44,077 bases of DNA from a virus. The notes below the pieces were generated by a model, which was not told the origin of the DNA, ran no database searches, and saw only the letters and a program-made list of their open reading frames with translations. Made by a program: the position numbers and the translations under genes. This document shows, piece by piece, positions 12,904 through 22,367 of this stretch; positions within the stretch are counted from its first letter, which is position 1; every line of letters begins with the position of its first letter. Where the stretch lies: the IMG/VR virus record IMGVR_UViG_3300027851_000050, positions 1 through 44,077 of that record; one strand, given 5' to 3'.

Positions 12904-13680
12904 TCACCAGTACATGGTCACGGTTTTGCTGCCATCCTTATACGGGGCATGGAGATAGATGCCGCCGTGGGACGTGCCGGTGTCGTTGTCTCCGTCGCCG
13001 TTGGGGCCGATGCCAGGCTTGTAGACGAAACCGTACATTGCCGCCTTGGAGTTGCGGCTGCACGATTCCTGGTCGCGGCAGTTTTTCAGCGGATTGGCGA
13101 CCGTGAATGACTTGCCGGACGAGAACACGAACTTGACCGGCCCGCCCAGCTCATCGCCACCCTTCGGAATCCGCCATGCCTGGCGGCCGCCGTTGCGGAC
13201 TCCGTAGCTGGTGTATGTCGTTTTGTTCTTGTACTCGCCCGGCGCGGTCGGCGTTGCCGTGGTCGCAGATCCGGAAGATGCCGACCACATCGCCCCGTCC
13301 TTCGTCGTGATCAGGATCGACAGCGGCCGGGGGTAGGCCGTTCCCGGTTTGCTCATCAGGAACACCGGTGCGCCCTTGTACGGTTTGCCCTTCCTGGCGA
13401 TCTCACCATTGACGGTCACGGCGACGACGTCGGCATCCGACAAGGTGCGAAACAGGACCGCCGCTGACCCGTTGCCCTGGTCGGAATCGTTTTCAAATGT
13501 CACCGGGTGCGGAAACGGTTTGCCGACCCAGGGAGCGACCGGAGACACCGGCGCCGGCGTCGTCGGAGATTCCACCGTGTCGTCAAGGCAGGAGCGGACG
13601 CAGGTTTCCAGGGATGCTGACGCGGCGACCGGCGATGCCAGCAGCAGCAGGGCAAAACAGAGGCGCAGCATATCAGCCAT
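12904..13680 (-). CDS. Secreted protein of unknown function
   Basis: A 258-aa protein with a Sec signal peptide (MLRLCFALLLLASPVAASA). The mature part has a Pro-rich linker (VESPTTPAPVSPVAPW), then a mixed body with strands such as FPHPVTFENDSDQGNGSAA and a C-terminal GIYLHAPYKDGSKTVTMYW. Four cysteines (ETCVRSC and NCRDQESC) could form disulfides in the periplasm. I start at ATG 13680, sharing one base with the stop of the lipoprotein gene. I recognise no family. Confidence 0.6.
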   Translation of the reverse strand: MADMLRLCFALLLLASPVAASASLETCVRSCLDDTVESPTTPAPVSPVAPWVGKPFPHPVTFENDSDQGNGSAAVLFRTLSDADVVAVTVNGEIARKGKPYKGAPVFLMSKPGTAYPRPLSILITTKDGAMWSASSGSATTATPTAPGEYKNKTTYTSYGVRNGGRQAWRIPKGGDELGGPVKFVFSSGKSFTVANPLKNCRDQESCSRNSKAAMYGFVYKPGIGPNGDGDNDTGTSHGGIYLHAPYKDGSKTVTMYW

Positions 13681-13991
13681 CAATCCACCTCCTCGATCGT
13701 TCCAGCAGGGGGGGAAACGGCGATCGGCTCGGGGTCGTCAGCGCCGCCTCCGAGCACGTCCTTGACGGTGTCGATGATGCCGGATGCCTTTCCCTTCAGC
13801 GCGTCCTTGGCAACGTCCACCAACTCGGACAGATCGGCGTCCGTAGCAAGCCCGGTATCTGTCCGATTCGTCGCCCCGCTGGCATCGACGTACATATCGC
13901 CCCCGGCTTCCATGTTGATATCAGTCATCCGGATATTCGCCGTGCAACCTGCGAGTGTCAGGATTGCGATTGCGATCAGTATGTTTCTCAT
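13680..13991 (-). CDS. Lipoprotein
   Basis: A 103-aa protein with a classic lipobox, MRNILIAIAILTLAGCTANI: acylation on Cys16 after LAG would anchor it in the outer or inner membrane. The mature part is acidic and Gly-rich, with a helix VDVAKDALKGKASGIIDTVK and a C-terminus with Pro-Glu (EPIAVSPPAGTIEEVD). In a lysis context a phage lipoprotein of this size may be an outer-membrane spanin subunit or a superinfection-exclusion protein. No Rz-like partner is next to it, so neither is shown. Confidence 0.7.
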   Translation of the reverse strand: MRNILIAIAILTLAGCTANIRMTDINMEAGGDMYVDASGATNRTDTGLATDADLSELVDVAKDALKGKASGIIDTVKDVLGGGADDPEPIAVSPPAGTIEEVD

Positions 13992-14015
13992 TTCATCACC
14001 AGTGGTTGATTTTGG

Positions 14016-14819
14016 TTATCGGAGTTCGTTCCATTTGTATTTCGCCAGGCTCCCAGTCTGCGCGGCCTTATAATAATGGCCAGAGGGAACAACCACTGAC
14101 ACCGTCTTGACCATCGTAAGCCATGAGCTATCCCATCGATATACTTCGGTGATTACGTTTTCCGTGGGAGGCGTTGAAGACGACACAAACACCTCAAGCA
14201 TATGTGACCCAGTCGTTGCTGTCGTCACCATAACATTTACCACTATTGGCTTTGCCGTGGTGTTCTGATAGTTTGTGCCAAGTTCCCGCGTAGAGGTGAC
14301 ATCTTGCCAAGTCTGCCCGGCGCCGAGCGATGCCACAACAGGTGCGCTGATCGACACCGTCCATGCGGCAATCGTCCCGCTGCCACCGATGGTATCAACC
14401 GTCACGACGAGCACCCCGGTCCCAGACGTGTACGAGGTGATGATTCCGTGCATCCAGTTTGTGGCCGGGGCGACAGTTGATGCAATCATCACCGCCATGC
14501 CGACGACGAGATCTTTCCCGGCCTCGACCGTCAGCGTCTTTGACCCGGTGCCGATGGCCAGCGATGTCGTGCTCGTCGCGCTGGTGCCCGGCGCCGCGAT
14601 TGCAGAAGCTGCCGAGGCCACGGCAAGCCCCGCCTGGTCGGTTGCCGTGTTGGCTGCGTTGGTAGCGGTCGTCTGTTTGTTGTTCACATCGGTTTGCAGC
14701 GCGTTCGCTTCGGTCGTAAAGGTCGAGAGCGCTGCCACCCAGGCGTCAGCCTTGTCGGCAAATTGCTGTGTCGTGTCGATGGCTTTGTTCGGTGCACTCG
14801 GTAATGGTGTTATTGCCAT
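14016..14819 (-). CDS. Tail fibre/tip structural protein
   Basis: A 267-aa protein with an N-terminal helical part (FADKADAWVAALSTFTTEAN, then NNKQTTATNAANTATDQAGL), the heptad-rich trimerising style of fibre attachment regions. A beta module follows (KTLTVEAGKDLVVGMAVMI, then GIITSYTSGTGVLVVTVD), common in phage fibres, and the C-terminus is a beta domain ending AKYKWNELR. Position directly downstream of other tail-tip genes supports a virion role. The exact role is inferred. Confidence 0.65.
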   Translation of the reverse strand: MAITPLPSAPNKAIDTTQQFADKADAWVAALSTFTTEANALQTDVNNKQTTATNAANTATDQAGLAVASAASAIAAPGTSATSTTSLAIGTGSKTLTVEAGKDLVVGMAVMIASTVAPATNWMHGIITSYTSGTGVLVVTVDTIGGSGTIAAWTVSISAPVVASLGAGQTWQDVTSTRELGTNYQNTTAKPIVVNVMVTTATTGSHMLEVFVSSSTPPTENVITEVYRWDSSWLTMVKTVSVVVPSGHYYKAAQTGSLAKYKWNELR

Positions 14820-14831
14820 GTCGATATCTCC

Positions 14832-15758
14832 TTATGTCAGGCTCTCGATTTCGAGCGAAACGTGACTCTTCAGCGGGCCGGGGATGCTAATCGTAAATGT
14901 CTTGTAAAATCCGTAAATTGTCATGTAGTCGAACGACTGCTTGCCATCTCCGCCGATCCACACGACAGGCGTTGACCTGAGTTCTGCCAATCGCCGGTAG
15001 ACATGGTCAATCTCGCTGTTGTCGATTTGGCAGTCGCACGTCATTGTCCGGGAGTAGACCCTCTGCAATACCGTTGTCACCCCAAACACATCGGTCTCTT
15101 TTTTGGAGTAGTCGACAATCCCCAGCCCAATGCCCCATTGTGAGCTGCCGATGGACACTGCGTTTCCGTAAACGATCGTGCCGACATACAGTGACGCGGT
15201 CGTTGTCTTTACCGTCACCTGTAGGCGGGAGCCATAATAGACAGGGATATCGGTTACAACGAGGCTGGTTTTCGGGTCGCCGACCGCGAAGAAGTACCAG
15301 TACCAGTCAGGTACTACGTCTTCAGCCCAATAGATCAGTGAGTGCGTTGCAGTCCACAGCACGGCATCGGCAGCGCTCAACACCTCGATCACAACTTCAG
15401 TACCGCCCGAGATATCGAGGATCGCTACCGAGTTGGTATAGTCGCTATCTGTAAGGGCAAACTTGACGACGATGTTTGACGTTGAGTATGTGGCCGATCC
15501 GACAGCCTGATCAAACATTTTCCAGCGGTTCGTTGCGCTTATCTCGATCCAATATCCATCAGTCGTTGACGGATTGTGATTGATGTTACCGCCGGCAATC
15601 GACTCATAGATTTTGTGGACACCGGTCGTCATGAAACATCTCTGCCCGGCCGTGTATGTCGTCGCCGCCGACCATGCAGACAACCCGGTTTCAGTCTCAG
15701 CAACAGAGTGAGATAGGAGGTTCGTGTCGGTTACGGATACCGGTTTGATTGCCTTCAT
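14832..15758 (-). CDS. Tail-tip/baseplate structural protein
   Basis: A 308-aa protein. Residues 24-75 (GLSAWSAATTYTAGQRCFM, then NHNPSTTDGYWIEI) look like a small carbohydrate-binding module of the chitin-binding 5/12 type, with the usual aromatic YTAGQ and a WIEI end. The rest is beta-rich with PVYYGSRLQVTVKTTTASL and a C-terminal WIGGDGKQSFDYMTIYGF. Similar proteins occur at the tail tip of siphoviruses. The start overlaps the stop of the C1q-like gene by 4 bp. Confidence 0.65.
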   Translation of the reverse strand: MKAIKPVSVTDTNLLSHSVAETETGLSAWSAATTYTAGQRCFMTTGVHKIYESIAGGNINHNPSTTDGYWIEISATNRWKMFDQAVGSATYSTSNIVVKFALTDSDYTNSVAILDISGGTEVVIEVLSAADAVLWTATHSLIYWAEDVVPDWYWYFFAVGDPKTSLVVTDIPVYYGSRLQVTVKTTTASLYVGTIVYGNAVSIGSSQWGIGLGIVDYSKKETDVFGVTTVLQRVYSRTMTCDCQIDNSEIDHVYRRLAELRSTPVVWIGGDGKQSFDYMTIYGFYKTFTISIPGPLKSHVSLEIESLT

Positions 15759-16321
15759 TTGATCCGCCTCCCGGCCAAAAATGTGCTTGGTGAAATTGGT
15801 ATCGTTTGCCCGGTCCCGAAATAACAGCGGAGGTCTATGATATCGCCGGCGGCAAGCAATATGGGGCCTGACGATGTGGCGACGATGTTTTCACTTGCCG
15901 AGGTTGCCCTGTGCAAAACAATGAGCGAACTCCCGTTTTTGAACAGAACCGATTGCCTTGTCTGGCTGGTTGCATCGGTGGAATGCACTGCACAGGCAAA
16001 TTCATAGATCCCGGCCGCCGACGCGGTAAACTGAGAATTGGCAATGTCGACACAGCCCGAGTAATCGAAAGAGAGCGTATCGAGCGCAACCTTGGTATAT
16101 GTGGTCGCCGATATTACCTGGGTCGCCCCGAGCGTCATTCTAAAAATACACGAGTCTTCGAGCGGCAAAAACGTCATGGCGGTCGTCGCACTGGTCGGGA
16201 TAACCAGTGCCCGATTGCCGATATCGGTCTGCATGATACCCTGGCCGAGAACCAGTTTTGACTGCTGTGCCAGCTCGGTAATCCGGCTTTTCAGCGCCCT
16301 ATAGAACACACTCAGTGCCAT
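15755..16321 (-). CDS. C1q/TNF-like domain structural protein
   Basis: A 188-aa protein: a helical N-terminus (VFYRALKSRITELAQQSKLV), then a jelly-roll resembling the C1q-like module at about 75-188. Diagnostic stretches are FTASAAGIYEFACAVHSTD, QSVLFKNGSSLIVLHR and ILLAAGDIIDLRCYFG. Such trimeric domains are used in phage fibres for host recognition or as fibre heads. It follows the tape measure by a 1-bp overlap and precedes other tail-tip genes. Confidence 0.75.
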   Translation of the reverse strand: MALSVFYRALKSRITELAQQSKLVLGQGIMQTDIGNRALVIPTSATTAMTFLPLEDSCIFRMTLGATQVISATTYTKVALDTLSFDYSGCVDIANSQFTASAAGIYEFACAVHSTDATSQTRQSVLFKNGSSLIVLHRATSASENIVATSSGPILLAAGDIIDLRCYFGTGQTIPISPSTFLAGRRIK

Positions 16322-19300
16322 TACAGATTACCCGCGTCGAGGTAAAGGCCGTCGTATTCAATCCGCCTGAGGCTGTCGGCCGTCTTCGACGTGCTCTTTG
16401 CTATTGCCAGATTACCGCTTGCGATCTCCTGCTTTACCGCTCTCAGCTCTTCGACCAATTTGCTTTCAGCCGAGCCTGAGCCAAAAACAGCCCTGGGGTT
16501 GATTGCTGGCATATTGGCATACTCAGGCAACCCTGCCGCTTTCCCAGTGATCTTCTCCAGGCTTCCGACAGTGGACATTACCCCCCAATAGGCCCGCGCA
16601 TAATCGGCGGCAGTTGCGTAATCTTCTTTGTTGATCTTGATGTCGTCGAGGATGTCTGAAATCTTATCCAGCCCGGTAAAATTCCCCTTCTTGGCATTTG
16701 CCAGCAGGCCGTTGAGCTTGCCGATAGCGACATCGGTCGTTGTCGATTCGTCGGCAATACCAGCCATTTGATCCTTGAACGATTTCAGCGATGCGTTGGC
16801 TTCCTTGAATTTCGCCGAGGTGATTTCCTGAATCTGCAGGGTTGCCAATTTTTGAATGTTTGCGATCTGGGATGCAGATGCTCCATACTCCTTCGCCGCT
16901 TTGATATCTTCTGCGAGCTGTTGTTTGATGTCGTAAATCTCTTTCTGTTCCGGGGTCATGCCGATCGTTGTCAGTCCGTAGGTGGTCGATTTCATAATCC
17001 CCTTCACCGCGTCGCTGTTCGGGCCGAACAATTTGCCCTTCTCCAGCTCCCTTATCATATATGCGGATTTTATCTGCGAATCTGTAGCCCCGTTCTCCTT
17101 CATGTTCTTTGCGAGATCGGCATATTCTTTATTGATATCTCTGAGCGCAAACTGTGTATCGTTCAAGGTGAGGGCGGCTTTCTTGTCGCCTAAATTATCT
17201 GTAAGATTTTTTAGGGTATCCGCCCGCTGTTTGTCGATCTCTGCAAGTTCCAGACTACGCGCTCGCTCGGCAGCAGTGAGTTGCGCTTGTGTCGCTTTGG
17301 CTTCCTTCAGGGCCTTGATGAGCTCGTCGTATTCGACATTCACCCGCCGAACCGACGATTGATAATCGGTATGAGTGAGGTCAAAAATCGTGGTATTGAC
17401 CCCGGCCATCATATCTCCCAGGTTCCCCCCAGCGGCGTAGGTGTCGGCGTTGATCAGGTCGAGGATCGCCCGGTATTTTTTGGTTGACTTCTGGTTGATG
17501 ATATATTCTCGGCCCATTGCCAACTGCGGCCTGCCGTTGACGGTGCCGAGATACAAATCATCTCTTGTCCCGGACCCACCCTGGAGCATTCCCCCGCCAG
17601 CGTAGCCGATATATCCACCGGCGCTGTTCTCGTTTGATTGTGTTTCCGTAACAGCCATGTTGCCAGCGGCTCTCGACATCACCTTGGATGCATCGTATGC
17701 CGTGTCGGCTAAATCCCATACACCCTGAGAGAGCATCCTGATATAATCCGATGCTGATACAAACCTCCCGTTAGCGAGCTGCACGTCATCGGCTGCATTA
17801 CGGATTTTGGTCCCAAGGGAGTTAAAATCAGACGCCGCTGACGATATGTCGCTCTCCATCGAGCCGGTGCTGGATGTGAGTTCTGACGCGGCATTATCCG
17901 CTTTATACAGCGCTCCTCCTAGATCGTTGATGTTGTTCTCCATACTATCGGTGCTGGCAGTTACCCCATCAATCGCATTTTGCATCTCGGCTGCACTAAC
18001 GTTGAACGCCGTACTCCACTGGTGCCCAGCAGCGGCTGTCTCGTTGAATTGCAGCCCGAGCGTAGATGTTGATCTGGTCAGGGTCAAAAGTCCAGATTCG
18101 GCATCATAGGAAGCAGTCTTGTATTTCGACAACGTCGGCACCGTCGACAGGATCGACCCTTGGACATCTGACATTCCGCTTGCGAACTGTACCAGCATGT
18201 CCGGGGTAATGCCGTATTCGTCAATTTCAGCCGATGCCGATGGACGGTTCTGTTTTGCAAAATATCCGGTAGCGACCAGCGCGGCAGCAGCGATCGGGAT
18301 TGCATATGCTGCACCAGCCGCTGCCCCTGCCGCCATGCTGCCGCTTGCAGCGCTACCCCCGGCAGCAGCCGACGACGTGGTCGCCGCCTGACCGGCAAGA
18401 TACGATGACTCCGCAGCAGCCAGCGACGACGAGGCCGAACCCATCCCATATGAGGCCATGACGCCTTGCGCCGATGTAGCCGCCGATGTCGCGGCCACCG
18501 TGCCGACCTCTTTCCCGACTTCAATCCCGACCTTGCCCGCGAGGCTTTTCGCCATCTCGGTAGCCGCACCCTTTTCGACCAATCCGAGTGTCACCGCGCC
18601 ATTGTAGGCCGATGCCGCCCCGAGACCGAGCTGTACCGCTCCTGCTCCGGAGTTGCCATTGCTCATATTTTTGGCACCGGAGTACAGCCCGTAAGCACCA
18701 CCGGCAAGGGCCAGCCCCCCGCCGACCATGCCCCATCCTGACACTGCTCCGGTTCCCGCTGTTCCAACTCCTCCGCCCGATCCGCCCGATCCTCCGCTGA
18801 ACAGCGACGATACCCCGCTGCCGAGACTGCCGAAGAAATCTCCGAAGCCGGTAAATTCGCCCATGAACAGCTTTTTGATGCCGCTCATGATGATCGCTGC
18901 GGCCATCTCCGCGAGCATCCTCTTGAAGATGTCGAGGATGCTGTCCATCGAAAAGTCGAAATCGTAGATCATGTCAGCCAGCGACGACTGAATCGACCCG
19001 AGCGCGTTGGACCACTCCGACACGATTACCGATGTCGACTGCTCGGCATTCTCGGCGATATCGCCAGAAGCCCGCTCGTCTGCTTCTACCTTGCCCCGTG
19101 CGAACTTCTGCCACCCGTCTTCGAGCTTGTCGAGTGATTCCCATTCAGCCGCGCTGCGCTTATCGACACCGGCCCTTACCAGCATGGTGAGTCTTGCTTC
19201 TTCGGCGGCGTAGGCGGTCGTCACCTGCTTTTTCAGCTCGATACTGGCCCCGGCCGCTTCCATGTCAGCGGCCTTGCGATTCTGCAGCTCTCGCAATTCG

Positions 19301-21051
19301 TAGGCAGTCTGAGTCATTGACTCTTTCGCCATCATGTCGGTCAGGCGTTCGGCGAGCTGCTTCTGTGTATCGTATGTCCGCTGCGCCTCTTTGCGCTGGG
19401 CCGCGCCGGCAGAGGTCGACAGCCCTCCCACGGCCTTAAAATGCTTCGTTTCTGCGGCGGTAACTGCGGCTACGTTCTTGGGCCGCTGATGCCATGAATC
19501 AACGTATGCGCTGCCGGTGGCCTCGATCGTGTTCTTTTCGGTCTTCAACGCGGCAATCGACTCGTCGATGGCCTTCAGCTCATCCTGCTTCGCTTTTCGC
19601 TGTTCGGGAGTAAAAGCCCATGACTGTGCAACATCCTTTCGCTTTTCCGCCTGTTCTGCGAGTTTGTTATTTACCTCGGAGACGCCAGGGACGATCTTCT
19701 TGAGCGCGGCGTCCAACTCTTCGGCATTCGAGGTGGCATATTCAAGGAAAGACAACTCGCCCGCCTTCACCGCCCGGAGCCCTTCAAGCGATCTGCCGAT
19801 GTTACCGACGATCTCTACCGCTCGGCTGCCAAGGTTGATGATCTCGGTAAACAGGCTGATGATTCCTTCGCGGTTATTGTCGATCGTGCTGGACAAATTC
19901 TGCACCGCCTCGACAATCCCTGATGTCGCCCCGCTGGCCTTGTTGGTCTCGGCGATAATCGACTCGATCACCGTCCGCAGATCGGTGAACGCCTGCGATA
20001 CGGTGGTCGCCATCTGCGAGTATTCGCGCTCGATGGCGTCTTTCTGTGACAGCAGCGCCTTGGTAACAACCTCGCCGGTAAGTTTGCCTTCTTTCGCCAT
20101 CGCCCGGAGCTGGCCGATATCCACCCCGATGCCGTCGGCGATAGCCTTCGCCAGACGCGGTGTCTGCTCCATCACCGAGTTAAGTTCTTCTCCCCGGAGC
20201 GCCCCGGACGCGATACCTTGCGATAATTGGATAAGCGCGGCCCCGGCCTCGGTCGCGTTTGCACCGGATACCAGGATAGCCTTGTTGATTGATTCGGTGA
20301 TTGTCAGCAGGTCGGCCTGGCTGGTCCCGAGGGTTTCGGTCGAGCGAGCCATGCGGGTATACAGTTCAATCGTCCCGCCCATTCCCTGATGGGTGCGGAG
20401 GCTGATCTCGTAGAGTGATTTTTGAACACTGGTGAGGTTTTCCGCCCCGGTCGTAACCAGCTTGAGGCGCGATTCCAAAAGAGTATACTGATCGGCAATA
20501 TTGAGCACTTGCCGACCGACTGAGGCAATAGAAGCGATAGACAGGGCGGCGATTGCGGTCTTTGCGACACCGCCAAAAGCGGAAAATGATCTGCTGGACT
20601 TGTCGATACTGGACGTGACGGCAGCTATCTGCGCTTTGGATAGGCCGAACTGATGGCCCATCTTCTTAATTTCGGTCGATGACAACCCGGCAGACTTGGC
20701 AATGTTCCGCAGCGCGGTCTCCTGCCCCTTCGCCGCCGAGGTCTGCAGCATCTTTGTTTGCAGCTTCTGAAACTCCGCACCGGTCGTGCCGGTCAGTTTT
20801 TGGAGTTTGCCGAGGTCGACGCCGAGCTTGCCGAAGGTGTCGCCGGTGACTTTCGAGGATCGCTGTAGGGTGCCGAGGTCAGCGATCAACTTCTTGGTGC
20901 CGCCGCCGACCTGGCCTGGAGACAATGCGTTGTTCAGGGCATTGCTCATGCCCTTGGCCGACTCAGTGACGATCTGCCGGGCCTTGCCCATGTCCTTCTG
21001 TAGCTGGGTCGAGTCGCCCTTTATTTCAACGTATACGCCAGGTATCTTCAT
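16321..21051 (-). CDS. Tail tape measure protein
   Basis: A 1,576-aa tape measure, which sets tail length and is ejected with the DNA. It starts with a coiled region (IKGDSTQLQKDMGKARQIV) and contains the conserved tape-measure domain around residues 190-330: LLESRLKLVTTGAENL, then ELYTRMARSTETLG, GALRGEELNSVMEQTPRL and AMAKEGKLTGEVVTKALL. A Gly/Ala-rich hydrophobic region near 740-960 may insert into membrane. The C-terminal third holds charged coiled-coil segments. By the usual ratio of about 1.5 Å per residue, the length suggests a tail near 240 nm. Its ATG overlaps the stop of the T frame. Confidence 0.93.
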   Translation of the reverse strand: MKIPGVYVEIKGDSTQLQKDMGKARQIVTESAKGMSNALNNALSPGQVGGGTKKLIADLGTLQRSSKVTGDTFGKLGVDLGKLQKLTGTTGAEFQKLQTKMLQTSAAKGQETALRNIAKSAGLSSTEIKKMGHQFGLSKAQIAAVTSSIDKSSRSFSAFGGVAKTAIAALSIASIASVGRQVLNIADQYTLLESRLKLVTTGAENLTSVQKSLYEISLRTHQGMGGTIELYTRMARSTETLGTSQADLLTITESINKAILVSGANATEAGAALIQLSQGIASGALRGEELNSVMEQTPRLAKAIADGIGVDIGQLRAMAKEGKLTGEVVTKALLSQKDAIEREYSQMATTVSQAFTDLRTVIESIIAETNKASGATSGIVEAVQNLSSTIDNNREGIISLFTEIINLGSRAVEIVGNIGRSLEGLRAVKAGELSFLEYATSNAEELDAALKKIVPGVSEVNNKLAEQAEKRKDVAQSWAFTPEQRKAKQDELKAIDESIAALKTEKNTIEATGSAYVDSWHQRPKNVAAVTAAETKHFKAVGGLSTSAGAAQRKEAQRTYDTQKQLAERLTDMMAKESMTQTAYELRELQNRKAADMEAAGASIELKKQVTTAYAAEEARLTMLVRAGVDKRSAAEWESLDKLEDGWQKFARGKVEADERASGDIAENAEQSTSVIVSEWSNALGSIQSSLADMIYDFDFSMDSILDIFKRMLAEMAAAIIMSGIKKLFMGEFTGFGDFFGSLGSGVSSLFSGGSGGSGGGVGTAGTGAVSGWGMVGGGLALAGGAYGLYSGAKNMSNGNSGAGAVQLGLGAASAYNGAVTLGLVEKGAATEMAKSLAGKVGIEVGKEVGTVAATSAATSAQGVMASYGMGSASSSLAAAESSYLAGQAATTSSAAAGGSAASGSMAAGAAAGAAYAIPIAAAALVATGYFAKQNRPSASAEIDEYGITPDMLVQFASGMSDVQGSILSTVPTLSKYKTASYDAESGLLTLTRSTSTLGLQFNETAAAGHQWSTAFNVSAAEMQNAIDGVTASTDSMENNINDLGGALYKADNAASELTSSTGSMESDISSAASDFNSLGTKIRNAADDVQLANGRFVSASDYIRMLSQGVWDLADTAYDASKVMSRAAGNMAVTETQSNENSAGGYIGYAGGGMLQGGSGTRDDLYLGTVNGRPQLAMGREYIINQKSTKKYRAILDLINADTYAAGGNLGDMMAGVNTTIFDLTHTDYQSSVRRVNVEYDELIKALKEAKATQAQLTAAERARSLELAEIDKQRADTLKNLTDNLGDKKAALTLNDTQFALRDINKEYADLAKNMKENGATDSQIKSAYMIRELEKGKLFGPNSDAVKGIMKSTTYGLTTIGMTPEQKEIYDIKQQLAEDIKAAKEYGASASQIANIQKLATLQIQEITSAKFKEANASLKSFKDQMAGIADESTTTDVAIGKLNGLLANAKKGNFTGLDKISDILDDIKINKEDYATAADYARAYWGVMSTVGSLEKITGKAAGLPEYANMPAINPRAVFGSGSAESKLVEELRAVKQEIASGNLAIAKSTSKTADSLRRIEYDGLYLDAGNL

Positions 21052-21392
21052 CGACTCTCCCGATCTTCCCGGATGGATTGCAGCGCCGCCCGTTCCATGA
21101 TTTGGAACCCCTCAAACACGTCGATCTCGTCGTCAGGGTCGATCCCTCTCGACCTCATCACCCGGTCGAGAGGTACGTAATTCAATCCGACCGGCCCTGC
21201 CGGGCCCATGATCCACTGGGTGAGCATCCCCCGGAACACACTGACAGTCTGCATGTTGTCCGGGTAGATGCCATCGGCCGAATGCCTGAACTGCTCTGAA
21301 TCGCTCACCAGGTCAGCTGGGAGGCCAAATCTCCCCGCCGCCTCTTCAACCGAGCGGCCGCCGCTGACCAGTTCGACGGCGGCCGCTTCTAG
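21048..21392 (-). CDS. Tail assembly chaperone T domain (DUF1799-like), -1 frameshift product
   Basis: The frame from 21392 to 21048 encodes 114 residues that become the C-terminal part of a G-T fusion. The core ADGIYPDNMQTVSVFRGML, then QWIMGPAGPVGLNYVPLD, matches the DUF1799 type of tail chaperone. There is a GTG at 21308, but no good ribosome-binding site for it, and the frame is open upstream to the slippery site, giving a bridging segment from LEAAAVELVSGG. As in lambda gpGT, the fusion would recruit tail tube subunits and bind the tape measure. Its stop overlaps the tape measure start. Confidence 0.85.
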   Translation of the reverse strand, partial: LEAAAVELVSGGRSVEEAAGRFGLPADLVSDSEQFRHSADGIYPDNMQTVSVFRGMLTQWIMGPAGPVGLNYVPLDRVMRSRGIDPDDEIDVFEGFQIMERAALQSIREDRESR

Positions 21393-21703
21393 TTTTTTAC
21401 GCGGCTCTCGTACAGTTGCCGGTTGTACTCGACCCAGATTTCCATGGCCGCGGCCGGGTAATTTTCCAGAAACAGCGCCAGGTTTTCCTTGCTGAACTCA
21501 GCGTCGAAACCATCCCAGCCGAGCACTACATCATTGGCGATGGTTTCCGGGAGCTGCTTTTCTTTCTCGGATTCGAGGAAGGCCAGCATCTCTTTGCGGG
21601 TCCGGTACCTGAACGTCAGCGACACAGTCGCGGGCTCGGGCTGGCCGGGGACAGTAACCTTTACTTCGGTCGTGAACTTCGGATCAGGTGTGATTTTCAG
21701 CAT
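21389..21703 (-). CDS. Tail assembly chaperone G
   Basis: A 104-aa chaperone that coats the tape measure during tail assembly. The beta-rich N-terminus (VKVTVPGQPEPATVSLTFRY), then RTRKEMLAFLESEKEK and a helical C-terminus with FLENYPAAAMEIWVEY, fit the lambda gpG-like class. It ends VKN at a TAG (21391-21389) placed directly after the slippery heptamer, so most ribosomes make G and a minority make GT. It lies between tail tube and tape measure, the expected place. Confidence 0.85.
   Translation of the reverse strand: MLKITPDPKFTTEVKVTVPGQPEPATVSLTFRYRTRKEMLAFLESEKEKQLPETIANDVVLGWDGFDAEFSKENLALFLENYPAAAMEIWVEYNRQLYESRVKN
21392..21398 (-). other. -1 frameshift slippery heptamer A AAA AAC
   Basis: On the minus strand the zero frame reads GTA AAA AAC TAG, so the heptamer A-AAA-AAC is in the correct phase and lies immediately before the G stop. 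Slipping back one base continues CTA GAA GCG into the T frame without a stop. A GC-rich stretch follows at about 21350-21386 that could fold and promote slipping. The computed fusion has 218 residues. Confidence 0.88.
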
Positions 21704-21715
21704 GTTTTCACCTGA

Positions 21716-22360
21716 TTAAGAAGCGTAGTAGGTCGGGGTGCCGTTCATCGTGATAACGGCCGAAGTCGTCACAAGACCCTGCGCCTGGCCACCTGGGAGA
21801 CCGGTATAGCCAACGTATCCGGCGAAATACAACACCTTGCCGCCGGTGCCGAACGTGAATTTGAACACCCGCCGCGCCTGGTTGTCAGAGGCCAGTTTCA
21901 TAGCCGCCTGACCGGTATCGGTCATATCCCAGATGTGATCCATGCTGAAAGAGATGGCCGATGGCAGGCCCGGAATCTGGCTTTTGGCGTTGCTGTGGAT
22001 GGTGGTCGTGTCGATGAAATCGAACTCGCCACCGGAAGCGGAGATGGATGTCGCAGAGGTGATGGAGGTTCCGAGCGTTACCTCTTCAGCGCCGCCCGAG
22101 GTGAAGGTATCGAACAAAGTGGTGTCGACGCCTTCCAATTCAAAGGTGTCGACGGCGGCATTGGCCACCCTGACCACCTTCTCGTTGAGTTGGTGCATCC
22201 CGTTGATGGTCAGATACAGGATGTCGCCGTTGGAGAATCCATGCGCGACGCTCGTTGCTACGCCGGGATTGGCTTTGGTGATGCCGGTGATGGCTTTCGA
22301 TGCGGCCAGGGCCGACTGCATCGCTACGGCTACGTTTTTCCAGACAATCGGAGTTGCCAT
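21716..22360 (-). CDS. Major tail (tube) protein
   Basis: A 214-aa protein directly before the chaperone genes, where siphoviruses encode the tail tube subunit. It starts MATPIVWKNVAVAMQSALAA. Residues about 25-95 are an E1-FCCH-like module: AHGFSNGDILYLTINGMHQL, then VANAAVDTFELEGVD. The rest has the tube-protein beta style (SAISFSMDHIWDMTDTGQ, YVGYTGLPGGQAQGLV, ending MNGTPTYYAS). Length and place fit a lambda gpV-like tube protein. The ribosome-binding site GAGGTATCACA lies in a predicted hairpin. Confidence 0.8.
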   Translation of the reverse strand: MATPIVWKNVAVAMQSALAASKAITGITKANPGVATSVAHGFSNGDILYLTINGMHQLNEKVVRVANAAVDTFELEGVDTTLFDTFTSGGAEEVTLGTSITSATSISASGGEFDFIDTTTIHSNAKSQIPGLPSAISFSMDHIWDMTDTGQAAMKLASDNQARRVFKFTFGTGGKVLYFAGYVGYTGLPGGQAQGLVTTSAVITMNGTPTYYAS

Positions 22361-22367
22361 TGTGATA

